In this document: one piece after another, positions 1-6,745 of the stretch
Position numbering within the stretch: the first letter of the stretch is position 1
Layout: each line of letters opens with the position of its first letter
Assembly: GCA_023384575.1 (NCBI GenBank)
Contig: JAHDVP010000006.1
Coordinates: forward strand, 110,011 to 166,014
Direction of reading: 5' to 3'
Source: Acidobacteriota bacterium
GTDB lineage: Bacteria; Acidobacteriota; Vicinamibacteria; Vicinamibacterales; JAFNAJ01
DNA: 56,004 bases
The notes under the pieces: generated by a model
The model's database searches: none
What the model was told of the DNA's origin: nothing
What the model saw: only the letters and a program-made list of their open reading frames with translations
Program-made: the position numbers and the translations under genes

Positions 1-22
1 GGCTACAGGCTACACTACAGGC
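1..22. repeat. Short tandem repeat at window edge (GGCTACA units)
   Basis: GGCTACA occurs twice in tandem at 1-14, followed by CTACAGGC. The reverse complement of the same words (TAGCCTGT, TGTAGCC) occurs in the intergenic gap at 22521-22556. It looks like a dispersed low-complexity intergenic repeat that probably continues upstream of the window. Confidence 0.5.
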
Positions 23-115
23 CGGCTCGATCTGGCGCGAATGGGGCGCTCGTGTCAGGATGCTCGCGTTCGGCGTCGTCGATACGATGTCGACGCGGCC
101 CATTGAGGCTTGACC

Positions 116-646
116 ATGCGGATCGCCTGCCTCGTCGGCGTGCTGGTTCTGGGACTCTCGCTGCCGGCGTTCGCCCAGTCCGCGCCCGCCTTCGAGCTGT
201 CGGCCGGGTATTCGCTCCTGCGGGACGAAGATCAGGACTTCCACGGCTGGGTGGCGTCGGGTGCAGTGCACCTCTCGCGCTGGATCGGCGTGGTCGGCGA
301 GGCCGGGGGGAACTACGCGACCCTGAGGGCCTTCACGACCGATATCGACTTCAGCGTCCATACGTTGCTGGGAGGGGCTCGGGTCTCGGTGCCCCTCGGC
401 AGGCGCGTGACGCCGTTTGGCCAGTGCCTCGTCGGTGCCGTCCGCCTCGGCGCGAGCGCCTTCGACGAGACGTACGCCGAGACCAGGCTCGCCGTGCAAC
501 CGGGCGCCGGCGTCGACGTCTGGCTGCGCCCGACGATCGGCGTGAGGGTGGGCGGCGACTACCGACGCGTGCGGCGCGACCAAGGTTGGGGAATCGAGGA
601 GGTTCGTCTGCACATCGGCGTCGTCGTGATGCGCGGACGGCGCTAG
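116..646 (+). CDS. Small outer-membrane beta-barrel protein
   Basis: A secreted protein of 176 residues, probably an eight-stranded outer-membrane barrel of the OmpA/OmpW-like size class. The N-terminus is a classical signal peptide ending in AFAQS. The rest alternates short amphipathic strands (FELSAGYSLL, HGWVASGAVHL, LAVQPGAGVDVW, IGVRVGGDYRRV) typical of porin-like barrels, and the last strand ends in basic residues instead of the usual aromatic residue. ATG at 116 was preferred to an in-frame TTG at 110 because it starts the signal peptide directly. No enzymatic motif is visible, so only the structural class can be given. It stands alone upstream of the sigma-54 regulator. Confidence 0.7.
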   Translation: MRIACLVGVLVLGLSLPAFAQSAPAFELSAGYSLLRDEDQDFHGWVASGAVHLSRWIGVVGEAGGNYATLRAFTTDIDFSVHTLLGGARVSVPLGRRVTPFGQCLVGAVRLGASAFDETYAETRLAVQPGAGVDVWLRPTIGVRVGGDYRRVRRDQGWGIEEVRLHIGVVVMRGRR

Positions 647-730
647 ACCGCCGCCCGCTCGCGCGTGCCGGGCGGTGGTAGAGCCTGCACCAGAGGCCGG
701 TCGGTGCCGAAACAGGCTACCATCGAGTCG

Positions 731-2086
731 ATGGGCGACGATCGATTCACCCGGGTCATCCTCGACTCCGTCGCCGACGGCGTGTTCACGGTCGATCGCG
801 ACTGGCGGATCACGTCGTTCAATCGGGCCGCCGTGCGGATCACCGGCGTGCCGCGGGAAGAAGCCATCGGCAAGCCCTGCTGGGAGGTGTTCCGCGCCAG
901 CATCTGCGAGACGGACTGCGCGCTCCGGAAGACGCTCGACACGGGGCGCGAGGTCGTGAGCCAGCACGTGTTCATCATCGACACCAGGGGACGGCGCGTC
1001 CCCATCAGCGTGTCGACCGCGGTGCTCCGGGACACTGCGGGGACCGTGCTCGGCGGGGTCGAGACCTTCCGCGACTTGAGCGAGGTCGAACAGTTGCGCC
1101 GCCGCCTCGACGCGAACTACACCCTGGGCGATCTCGTTGGACGCAGCGCGTCGATGCGCCGGCTGTTCGAACTGGTGCCGGTCGTGGCCGCGAGCGACTC
1201 GACCGTCCTCGTCGAGGGCGCGAGCGGCACGGGCAAGGAGCTGGTGGCACGGGCCATCCACGGCGGGTCCCGGCGCCGCCGCCGGCCGTTCGTGGCGGTC
1301 AACTGCGGGGCGTTGCCCGACACGCTGCTCGAGTCGGAGCTGTTCGGCTACAAGGCCGGCGCCTTCACCGACGCACGGCGTGACAAACCGGGCCGCTTCG
1401 CGCTCGCCGAGGGCGGCACCCTGTTTCTCGACGAAGTCGGCGATGTGTCGCCGGCCATGCAGGCCAAGCTCCTTCGGGTGCTGCAGGAGCGCGCCTACGA
1501 GCCGCTCGGGGCGGTTCGTCCGGTCGCGAGCGACGTCCGCGTGATTGCCGCCACCAACCGGAACCTCGAGCGACTGATGCGGGAAGGAACCTTCCGTCAG
1601 GACCTCTTCTACCGGCTCGACGTCATTCGGCTGAGGGTGCCGGAGCTGCGCGAGCGACGCGACGACATCCCGCTGCTCGTCGACCATTTTCTCGCCAAGT
1701 TCAACGCGCTCCGCCATCGTGCGATCGAGGGCCTGTCGACGGCCGCCATGGCGTGCCTCATGGCCCACGACTTCCCGGGCAACGTCCGCGAGCTCGAGAA
1801 CGCCATCGAACACGCGTGCGTCCTCTGCCCCGGCAGCGTCATCGAGCTCGAGCACCTGCCGCACGCCCTGGCCGAGCGCCACGACTGCCCCGTGTGTGCC
1901 GGCGGGGCCCGAGCCGACCTCAGGCAGATCGAAGCCAGCGTCCTCACGGCGCTGCTCGAGCGACATCGTGGCAACAGGGCGGCCGCCGCCCGCGAACTCG
2001 GCGTGCACCCGAGTACGATGTTCCGGAAGATCAGGGCGCTCGGCATACGGGTGGCCGGCTACCACTCGCACCCGACCGACCCGTAG
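731..2086 (+). CDS. PAS-domain sigma-54-dependent transcriptional activator
   Basis: A cytoplasmic enhancer-binding protein of 451 residues that opens sigma-54 promoters by ATP hydrolysis. Residues 1-120 form a PAS sensor domain carrying Cys50, Cys59 and Cys63. Residues about 135-365 form the AAA+ domain, with Walker [10 protein letters not shown] near 162-170, a GAFTDA loop at 210-215 (GAFTGA in the classical family) and the Walker B stretch LFLDEVGD. A Fis-type helix-turn-helix ends the protein ([17 protein letters not shown]). A CPVC motif lies in the linker before the helix-turn-helix. There is no receiver domain, so sensing is probably direct, and the cysteines suggest redox or metal sensing (inference). 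ATG at 731 fits the PAS start better than upstream in-frame codons. Likely regulator of the genes that follow. Confidence 0.9.
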   Translation: MGDDRFTRVILDSVADGVFTVDRDWRITSFNRAAVRITGVPREEAIGKPCWEVFRASICETDCALRKTLDTGREVVSQHVFIIDTRGRRVPISVSTAVLRDTAGTVLGGVETFRDLSEVEQLRRRLDANYTLGDLVGRSASMRRLFELVPVVAASDSTVLVEGASGTGKELVARAIHGGSRRRRRPFVAVNCGALPDTLLESELFGYKAGAFTDARRDKPGRFALAEGGTLFLDEVGDVSPAMQAKLLRVLQERAYEPLGAVRPVASDVRVIAATNRNLERLMREGTFRQDLFYRLDVIRLRVPELRERRDDIPLLVDHFLAKFNALRHRAIEGLSTAAMACLMAHDFPGNVRELENAIEHACVLCPGSVIELEHLPHALAERHDCPVCAGGARADLRQIEASVLTALLERHRGNRAAAARELGVHPSTMFRKIRALGIRVAGYHSHPTDP

Positions 2087-2272
2087 CCCCGCCGGGCCTT
2101 CCAACCTCTCCTTGCCCGGCGCCGCCGGTGTGCCGCCAGGTCGGCCTCGACCCTTGCAGAACTGCGTTGGTCCGTGCGTTGACCGTCGCATTTCTGCACC
2201 GGTCGTTCTGATCGTTCCCCGTCGAGGCCCCGGTTTCCGCACGCCGGCGGTGATGTACGCCGAGCCCTTTCC

Positions 2273-2288
2273 TGGCATCGGTTTCGCC
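2273..2288 (+). promoter_or_regulatory. Possible sigma-54 promoter
   Basis: TGGCATCGGTTTCGCC has the invariant GG and GC separated by 10 nt and matches 8 of 10 consensus positions. It would place transcription start almost on the ATG at 2301, leaving no room for a ribosome binding site, so it is a weak candidate. Confidence 0.25.
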
Positions 2289-2300
2289 GTGGAAGTCAGC

Positions 2301-2786
2301 ATGACGCGGATTGCCTTGCCCACCTGGGAGGGGCGGGTCTCGCCCGTGTTCGACGTGGCCGAGCACCTCCTCATCGTCGACCTGGATGGTGTCAGCCAGC
2401 GCAGACGACAGTCGCGCCGACTCGGCGACGCGGAGCCCCTCGTGCGTGCGCACGTCCTGGCGTCTGAAGAGGTCGATGTGCTGATCTGCGGCGCCATCTC
2501 GAGGCCGCTCGAACACGTGCTGGCCGGTGCCGGCGTCGAAGTCGTGTCGGGCATCTGCGGGCGGGTCGACGATGTGCTCCGGGCGTTTTCCCTGAGCCTG
2601 CTGACCAGCGACACTGCCCTGCACCTGCCAGGATGTCAGCCGGCGGCGACGACGATCAGCTCGCGCAGCGGAGCATCACGGGCGGGCCGGGCGGGGCGGG
2701 AAGAGCGGCCGGTGACCGGGGAGAATCGCCGCTCCGGCACGGGGGCGGAATCCGGGGCCACATCTGGGTCGAGGAGGGGAACGTGA
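2301..2786 (+). CDS. NifX/NifB-type dinitrogenase FeMo-cofactor-domain protein
   Basis: A soluble protein of 161 residues with a Nitro_FeMo-Co domain in the first 105 residues: it starts TRIALPTWEGRVSPVFDVAE, has the central VDVLICGAISRPLEHVL and then GVEVVSGICGRVDDVL. The family (NifX, NifY, the NifB C-terminus and the MTH1175/orange-protein group) binds metal clusters or cofactor precursors. The C-terminal tail (LPGCQ, then Gly/Ser/Arg-rich) is low complexity and has no known role. No nif structural genes are present here, so a role in nitrogen fixation is not implied. In-frame alternative starts exist at 2253 and 2289. The stop overlaps the GTG of the next gene by 4 nt, so translation is probably coupled. 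Confidence 0.8.
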   Translation: MTRIALPTWEGRVSPVFDVAEHLLIVDLDGVSQRRRQSRRLGDAEPLVRAHVLASEEVDVLICGAISRPLEHVLAGAGVEVVSGICGRVDDVLRAFSLSLLTSDTALHLPGCQPAATTISSRSGASRAGRAGREERPVTGENRRSGTGAESGATSGSRRGT

Positions 2787-3016
2787 GATCGCCGGCCGCG
2801 AAACCGGATTCCAGGATCGAGTCGCTCGTTCGCCGCGTCCGCAGCGAATACCGCGAGATGCCTGGCCTGCAGTTGACGCCGCTCCAGTTCTGCCGCCTGT
2901 TCGGGATGAGCCCGGCGGAGTCGGAAGACGTGATTGCCTGCCTGATCGCGGACCACTTCCTGCTCCGGACGAGTCACGGCGGGTACGGAAGGGCCGAGCC
3001 GTGGAGGATGCCATGA
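2783..3016 (+). CDS. Small helix-turn-helix-like protein
   Basis: A protein of 77 residues. The GTG start at 2783 follows a strong GAGGAGGGG ribosome binding site and overlaps the upstream stop. The core (IESLVRRVRSEYREMPGLQL, then TPLQFCRLFGMSPAESEDV and a short C-terminal strand) reads as a winged-helix-like DNA-binding fold: the helix pair around LTPLQFCRLFGMSPAE resembles a recognition helix-turn-helix. It is small and has no effector domain. Its stop overlaps the ATG of the universal stress protein, which places it firmly inside the operon. It may be a local transcription factor. The fold assignment is inference. Confidence 0.7.
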   Translation: MRSPAAKPDSRIESLVRRVRSEYREMPGLQLTPLQFCRLFGMSPAESEDVIACLIADHFLLRTSHGGYGRAEPWRMP

Positions 3017-3459
3017 GAGTACTGCTCGCCGTCGACGCATCGCCCTGCAGCGATGTCGCGGTCGAGGACGTGTGTCATCACGCCTGGCCGCCAGAGACCG
3101 AGTTCGAGATCGTGTCGGTGGCGCACACGCGGGTGCCCCGCATTCTCGAACCCACCTGGTTCCTGATGGCCTTTCACGAGGAGGCGCTCGAGCAGGCTCG
3201 TCACGAGGCGGCCGCCTGCCTCGAACACGCCCGGGCCCGCCTGGCGGCCACCGTGCCCGAAGCACACCTGACGGCCACGCTGCTCGAGGGCATGCCGTCG
3301 AGGGAGATCGTCGGCGAGGCGCGGCGCTGGCACGCCGATCTGGTCGTCGTCGGGTCGCACGGCCGTAGCCTGCCGGGCCGCCTGATCCACGGTTCGGTCT
3401 CGACAGCCGTCGCGCGGCGGGCCCCATGCCAGGTAGACGTGGTGTTCGCTGCGCATTGA
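3013..3459 (+). CDS. Universal stress protein, UspA family
   Basis: A cytoplasmic protein of 148 residues with a single Usp domain. The N-terminal strand RVLLAVDASPCSD carries the conserved VDxS, and the C-terminal ATP-binding signature is intact (VVGSHGR, with the G-x2-G-x9-G-S pattern ending in HGS). Members of this family that carry the signature bind ATP and modulate stress or redox responses. ATG at 3013 was chosen over GTG at 3001 because it starts the first beta strand and gives the ATGA overlap with the preceding gene. Context suggests an accessory role in the metal/cofactor operon. Confidence 0.88.
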   Translation: MRVLLAVDASPCSDVAVEDVCHHAWPPETEFEIVSVAHTRVPRILEPTWFLMAFHEEALEQARHEAAACLEHARARLAATVPEAHLTATLLEGMPSREIVGEARRWHADLVVVGSHGRSLPGRLIHGSVSTAVARRAPCQVDVVFAAH

Positions 3460-3505
3460 GCCCCTCGGGGCGTCCCGTGCTCCTCGATCCAGCCGAAGGC
3501 GTTCG

Positions 3506-4249
3506 ATGCTGCTGGTTCTGATTCTCGCCTTCGCCCTGCTCGGCAGCGTGGTCTCGCTGATCTTCGCGGGCCTGGTTCTGCTGCTGCCCGACCGCGTGCA
3601 CCCCGTGGTGCTCCCCTGCCTCGTCAGCTACGCGATCGGGACCCTGCTCGGTGCGGCGCTGCTCGGTCTGGTGCCTCACGCGCTCGCCGGAGCCCCGGCC
3701 CGCGTCGTGACGTCGATGCTCCTCGTCGGCGTGCTGGGGTTCTTCGCGCTCGAGGCGGCACTGCTGTTCCGTCACTGCCACGACGACACCTGTCCGAGTC
3801 ATAGCATGGCCGGGCCGCTCATCCTGGTGGGGGATGCCCTGCACAACTTCGTCGACGGCGTCGTCATCAGCGCGGCGTTCCTGGCATCGACACCGCTCGG
3901 CGTGTCGACCTCGCTGGCCATCGTCAGTCACGAGGTGCCGCAGGAAACCGGTGACTTCGCCATCCTGCTGCACGGTGGGTACAGCCGGGCCGAAGCCCTC
4001 GCGTACAACCTGCTGTCGAGCCTCGCCACGCTCGTGGGGGCTCTGGGCGCCTACTGGTGGCGCGAGGTGATGGCCCCCGTCTTGCCGCACGTCATGGCGC
4101 TCGCGGCGGCAAGCTTCTTGTACATCGCGCTCGCCGACCTGGTGCCCCTAGTGCATCAACAGTCGAACCGGCGCAGTCTCCGCCGGCACCTGCCGCTCAT
4201 GCTCGCAGGCGTCGCGACCATCGTCCTGCTGCATCGGGGGGTGTCATGA
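3506..4249 (+). CDS. ZIP-family divalent metal transporter
   Basis: An integral inner-membrane protein of 247 residues with about eight transmembrane segments. The metal-site helices are clear: HNFVDGVVISAAF (TM4, HN..DG) and SHEVPQETGDFAILL (TM5, HEVPQE..D), the hallmark of ZIP transporters that import zinc, iron or manganese. A His-containing stretch (FRHCHDDTCPSH) in the loop after TM3 is the usual variable metal-binding loop. Its last four bases overlap the start of the radical SAM gene. In this operon it probably supplies a metal for cofactor or Fe-S assembly (inference). The transported ion cannot be told from sequence. Confidence 0.9.
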   Translation: MLLVLILAFALLGSVVSLIFAGLVLLLPDRVHPVVLPCLVSYAIGTLLGAALLGLVPHALAGAPARVVTSMLLVGVLGFFALEAALLFRHCHDDTCPSHSMAGPLILVGDALHNFVDGVVISAAFLASTPLGVSTSLAIVSHEVPQETGDFAILLHGGYSRAEALAYNLLSSLATLVGALGAYWWREVMAPVLPHVMALAAASFLYIALADLVPLVHQQSNRRSLRRHLPLMLAGVATIVLLHRGVS

Positions 4250-5217
4250 CGGCGCCCGATCTGGTGTTCGGCCCGATGTCCTCCCGGCGCCTCGGTCGCA
4301 GTCTGGGCGTGAACAACGTCATCGGGAAGACGTGCAGTTACTCCTGTGCGTACTGCCAGGTCGGGCGTACGACCTGTCTTCGAGTCGATCGCGGGCCCTT
4401 TCATCCCCCGGAGGCGGTGGAATGCGCCGTCGTCCGCCGCCTCGAGCGCGCGGCGGCGATGGGCGAGCGCGTCGACTACGTGACGTTCGTGCCAAACGGC
4501 GAACCGACGCTCGATGTCCACCTCGGGCGGGTGCTCCGCCGCCTGAGGGGCGCCGGCCCGCGACTGGCGGTCATCACGAATGCCTCGCTGCTGTGGCGCC
4601 CCGATGTTCGCGAAGAGTTGGCCGAAGCCGACTGGGTGTCGATCAAGATCGACACGGTGCAGGGCGCGACCTGGGCCCGACTCAATCGGCCGCAGGGGCG
4701 GTTGTCGCTCGACCGCGTCCTCGACGGGATCGAGCGGTTCGCGCGCGGCGCCTCCTGCACGCTGACGACCGAGACGATGCTCGTCGCCGGCCTGAACGAC
4801 CGTGACGACGAGATGGACGCCGTGGTCCGGTTCGTCTCGACGTTGCGCCCCGAGACCGCGTACCTCGCGGTGCCCCTGCGGCCGCCCGCCGAGCGCTGGG
4901 TGCGCGCGCCAGGCCTGCCGGCACTGCTCCGCTTCCGCGACGTGTTCGAGCGCTCGCTTCGCCGCGTTCGATGGCTGAAGGAGGACGACGCGGGGCCGTG
5001 CGTCGACCACGGCGATCCCGAGGCGGCGCTGCTGTCGATCGCGGCCGTGCACCCCGTGCCGTCGAGCGACGTCGAGCGTCTCCTCGCGTCGGTCCGCGGC
5101 CACTGGTCGACCGTCGAGCGCCTCGTGCGGCAGGGCCGCCTCGAGCGCGTGCGATACCGGCGTCGCGACTTCTACCGCGCGAGCGCGGCCCCGACGCCTT
5201 CCGACCGACCCGAATGA
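4246..5217 (+). CDS. Radical SAM protein (COG0731-like)
   Basis: A protein of 323 residues with a radical SAM core. The 4Fe-4S motif C-x3-C-x2-C is at Cys30, Cys34 and Cys37 (CSYSCAYCQ), preceded by the characteristic MSSRRLGRSLGVNN. The motif VTFVPNGEPTLD follows as the GGE-equivalent. This arrangement is that of the COG0731 group related to wyosine-base synthases, whose bacterial members mostly have no assigned reaction. A C-terminal region of about 80 residues looks like a winged helix (AVHPVPSSDVERLLASVRGH). The start overlaps the ZIP gene stop (ATGA). It could modify a peptide, tRNA or cofactor; the substrate is unknown. Confidence 0.85.
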   Translation: MTAPDLVFGPMSSRRLGRSLGVNNVIGKTCSYSCAYCQVGRTTCLRVDRGPFHPPEAVECAVVRRLERAAAMGERVDYVTFVPNGEPTLDVHLGRVLRRLRGAGPRLAVITNASLLWRPDVREELAEADWVSIKIDTVQGATWARLNRPQGRLSLDRVLDGIERFARGASCTLTTETMLVAGLNDRDDEMDAVVRFVSTLRPETAYLAVPLRPPAERWVRAPGLPALLRFRDVFERSLRRVRWLKEDDAGPCVDHGDPEAALLSIAAVHPVPSSDVERLLASVRGHWSTVERLVRQGRLERVRYRRRDFYRASAAPTPSDRPE

Positions 5218-5230
5218 CACGGGGGACACC

Positions 5231-6175
5231 ATGCAGGAACGACCGTTGGCAGGTTCCCGGCTGGGCATCTTCGGCAAGGGCGGATCCGGGAAGAGCACCG
5301 TCACCGTGTTCCTCGCAGGCGCGTTGCGTCGAATGGGCTACGAGGTCGCGGTTCTCGACGCGGACTCGACCAACGTCGGCCTGGGAAAGGCGTTCGGGTT
5401 GGCGTGCGATCCCGACCCGCTCCTCGAATACTTCGGAGGGATGGTCTTCAGCGGCGGGCCGGTCACCTGTCCCGTGGACGATCCGCTCCCGCTCGCCGAC
5501 GCCTCCGTCGAGATCGACGAGCTCCCGCGTCGCTTCATCGACTGTAGCGCCGACGGCGTGTGGGTCCTGGTGGCCGGCAAGCTGGGCTCACTCGGTCCTG
5601 GAGCCGGATGTGACGGGCCGATCATCAAGATCGCGCGAGACTTGCGGCTGCGTGGCCTCGGCGCGGAGAGCGTGACGCTCGTCGACTTCAAGGCCGGCTT
5701 CGAGGACCCGGCCCGCGGCGCGCTGACGACGCTCGACTGGGCCCTCACGGTCGTCGACCCCACGCCCGCGGCGGCGCAGTTGGCTGGCGACCTCGCACGC
5801 CTGGTGCGCGACATGCGTGGCGGCGTCGCGCCGGCGACGCGCCACCTGGGCGATGCCCGCCTGGTCGATGTCGCGGTGCGCGGGTACCGTGACGCACCGA
5901 TCCGCGACGCCGTCGCGATCGTCAACCGCGCGGACTCACGGGAGACGGAGGGGCACGTGCGAGCGGCCCTCGATCGCGACGACGTCCGGGTCGTCGGCGC
6001 GCTCGAAGACGATGCGGCGATACCGCGGCAGTGGCTGCTCGGGCAGCCGCTGCGGTCGGGTCGCCTCGAATTGAGCGCGCTGACCCTCGCACGGGCGCTC
6101 GAACAGGCGATGCGGCGCGAACATCGACAGACGGTGGCCGCCGGTGGCATCAGCGGGCACAAGGGAGGTGAGTGA
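5231..6175 (+). CDS. CooC/MinD-like P-loop ATPase
   Basis: A soluble SIMIBI-class ATPase of 314 residues. The deviant Walker A is GKGGSGKST (residues 15-23, signature Lys16), followed by VLDADSTNVGLGKAFG and a switch-like VDFKAGFEDPARG, then VVDPTPAA. This layout matches CooC, the nickel-insertion ATPase of carbon monoxide dehydrogenase, and related Mrp/MinD cofactor-maturation ATPases. A single GAGC replaces the CxC metal motif of true CooC, so the metal role is uncertain. It lies 13 nt after the radical SAM gene, and its stop overlaps the next ATG. Likely role: nucleotide-dependent metal or cluster delivery in this operon (inference). Confidence 0.82.
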   Translation: MQERPLAGSRLGIFGKGGSGKSTVTVFLAGALRRMGYEVAVLDADSTNVGLGKAFGLACDPDPLLEYFGGMVFSGGPVTCPVDDPLPLADASVEIDELPRRFIDCSADGVWVLVAGKLGSLGPGAGCDGPIIKIARDLRLRGLGAESVTLVDFKAGFEDPARGALTTLDWALTVVDPTPAAAQLAGDLARLVRDMRGGVAPATRHLGDARLVDVAVRGYRDAPIRDAVAIVNRADSRETEGHVRAALDRDDVRVVGALEDDAAIPRQWLLGQPLRSGRLELSALTLARALEQAMRREHRQTVAAGGISGHKGGE

Positions 6176-6621
6176 TGACGAGTCCGCTGCGTGTCGGGAT
6201 CATCATCTGCGACCGCTACCGGAGCTGCGCCGGAGGCAAGTGTTTCCGCGCGCTCAGGGAACGGGAAGGCGCGTTCGGCGCCTATGCAGACCGTGAAGTG
6301 GAACTCGTGGGCTTCACCAGTTGTGGGGGCTGTCCCGGGGGGAACGTCGAATACGCCCCCGAGGAGATGAAGAAGAACGGGGCCGACGTCATTCACCTGG
6401 CCACGGGCTTCGTCGTCGGGTACCCGCCGTGCCCGTACATCGAGCACTTTCGCCGGTTCATCCCCGAGAAGTACGGGATACCCGTCGTCATCGGGACACA
6501 TCCCATTCCGGAAAAGTACTTCCAGACGCATGCCCGATGCGAGACCTGGGTGGGCGCCGCGTGGGACGAGTGGCTCGAGCCCACCCGGGCCGACCAGGCG
6601 GTGCGGCTGAAGTACGACTGA
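6175..6621 (+). CDS. CGGC-domain metal-binding protein
   Basis: A protein of 148 residues with a CGGC domain. Conserved cysteines are at 12, 18, 23, then TSCGGCPGG at 50-53, and PPCPY at 86, with two or more clustered histidines (HLATG, IEHF). The family is assumed to bind a metal or Fe-S cluster but has no proven function. The ATG at 6175 overlaps the ATPase stop; a GTG at 6172 is also possible. It is the last gene of the operon, and the palindromic repeat at 6696-6740 follows. Its Cys richness fits the metal/cofactor theme of the neighbours. Confidence 0.85.
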   Translation: MTSPLRVGIIICDRYRSCAGGKCFRALREREGAFGAYADREVELVGFTSCGGCPGGNVEYAPEEMKKNGADVIHLATGFVVGYPPCPYIEHFRRFIPEKYGIPVVIGTHPIPEKYFQTHARCETWVGAAWDEWLEPTRADQAVRLKYD

Positions 6622-6695
6622 ACGGGACCGAGGCGGCGGCGAGGCCCCCTCGCAGCGGGCTTCCCGAATGAGTGTGGTCAACGCGCTGCGAGCGA

Positions 6696-6740
6696 TGGGG
6701 TCAGGTCGTGAAAAACGCCACACTTCAAGACCTGACCCCA
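6696..6740. repeat. REP-like palindromic element between convergent genes
   Basis: A perfect 12-bp inverted repeat (TGGGGTCAGGTC at 6696-6707 and its complement at 6729-6740) surrounds a 21-nt loop. It sits between the 3' ends of the CGGC gene and the minus-strand BNR gene, only 5 bp from the latter's stop. It has the form of a REP or small MITE-like element and could act as a bidirectional terminator. Confidence 0.6.
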
Positions 6741-6745
6741 ACCGG

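Noticed and set aside
2168-2183. Second sigma-54-like site TGGTCCGTGCGTTGAC
   Set aside because: The invariant GC of the -12 element is replaced by GA.
2301-2786. Nitrogen-fixation gene
   Set aside because: Only the FeMo-co-binding domain is shared; no nitrogenase structural or nifEN genes are in the window, and such domains occur widely in non-fixing bacteria.
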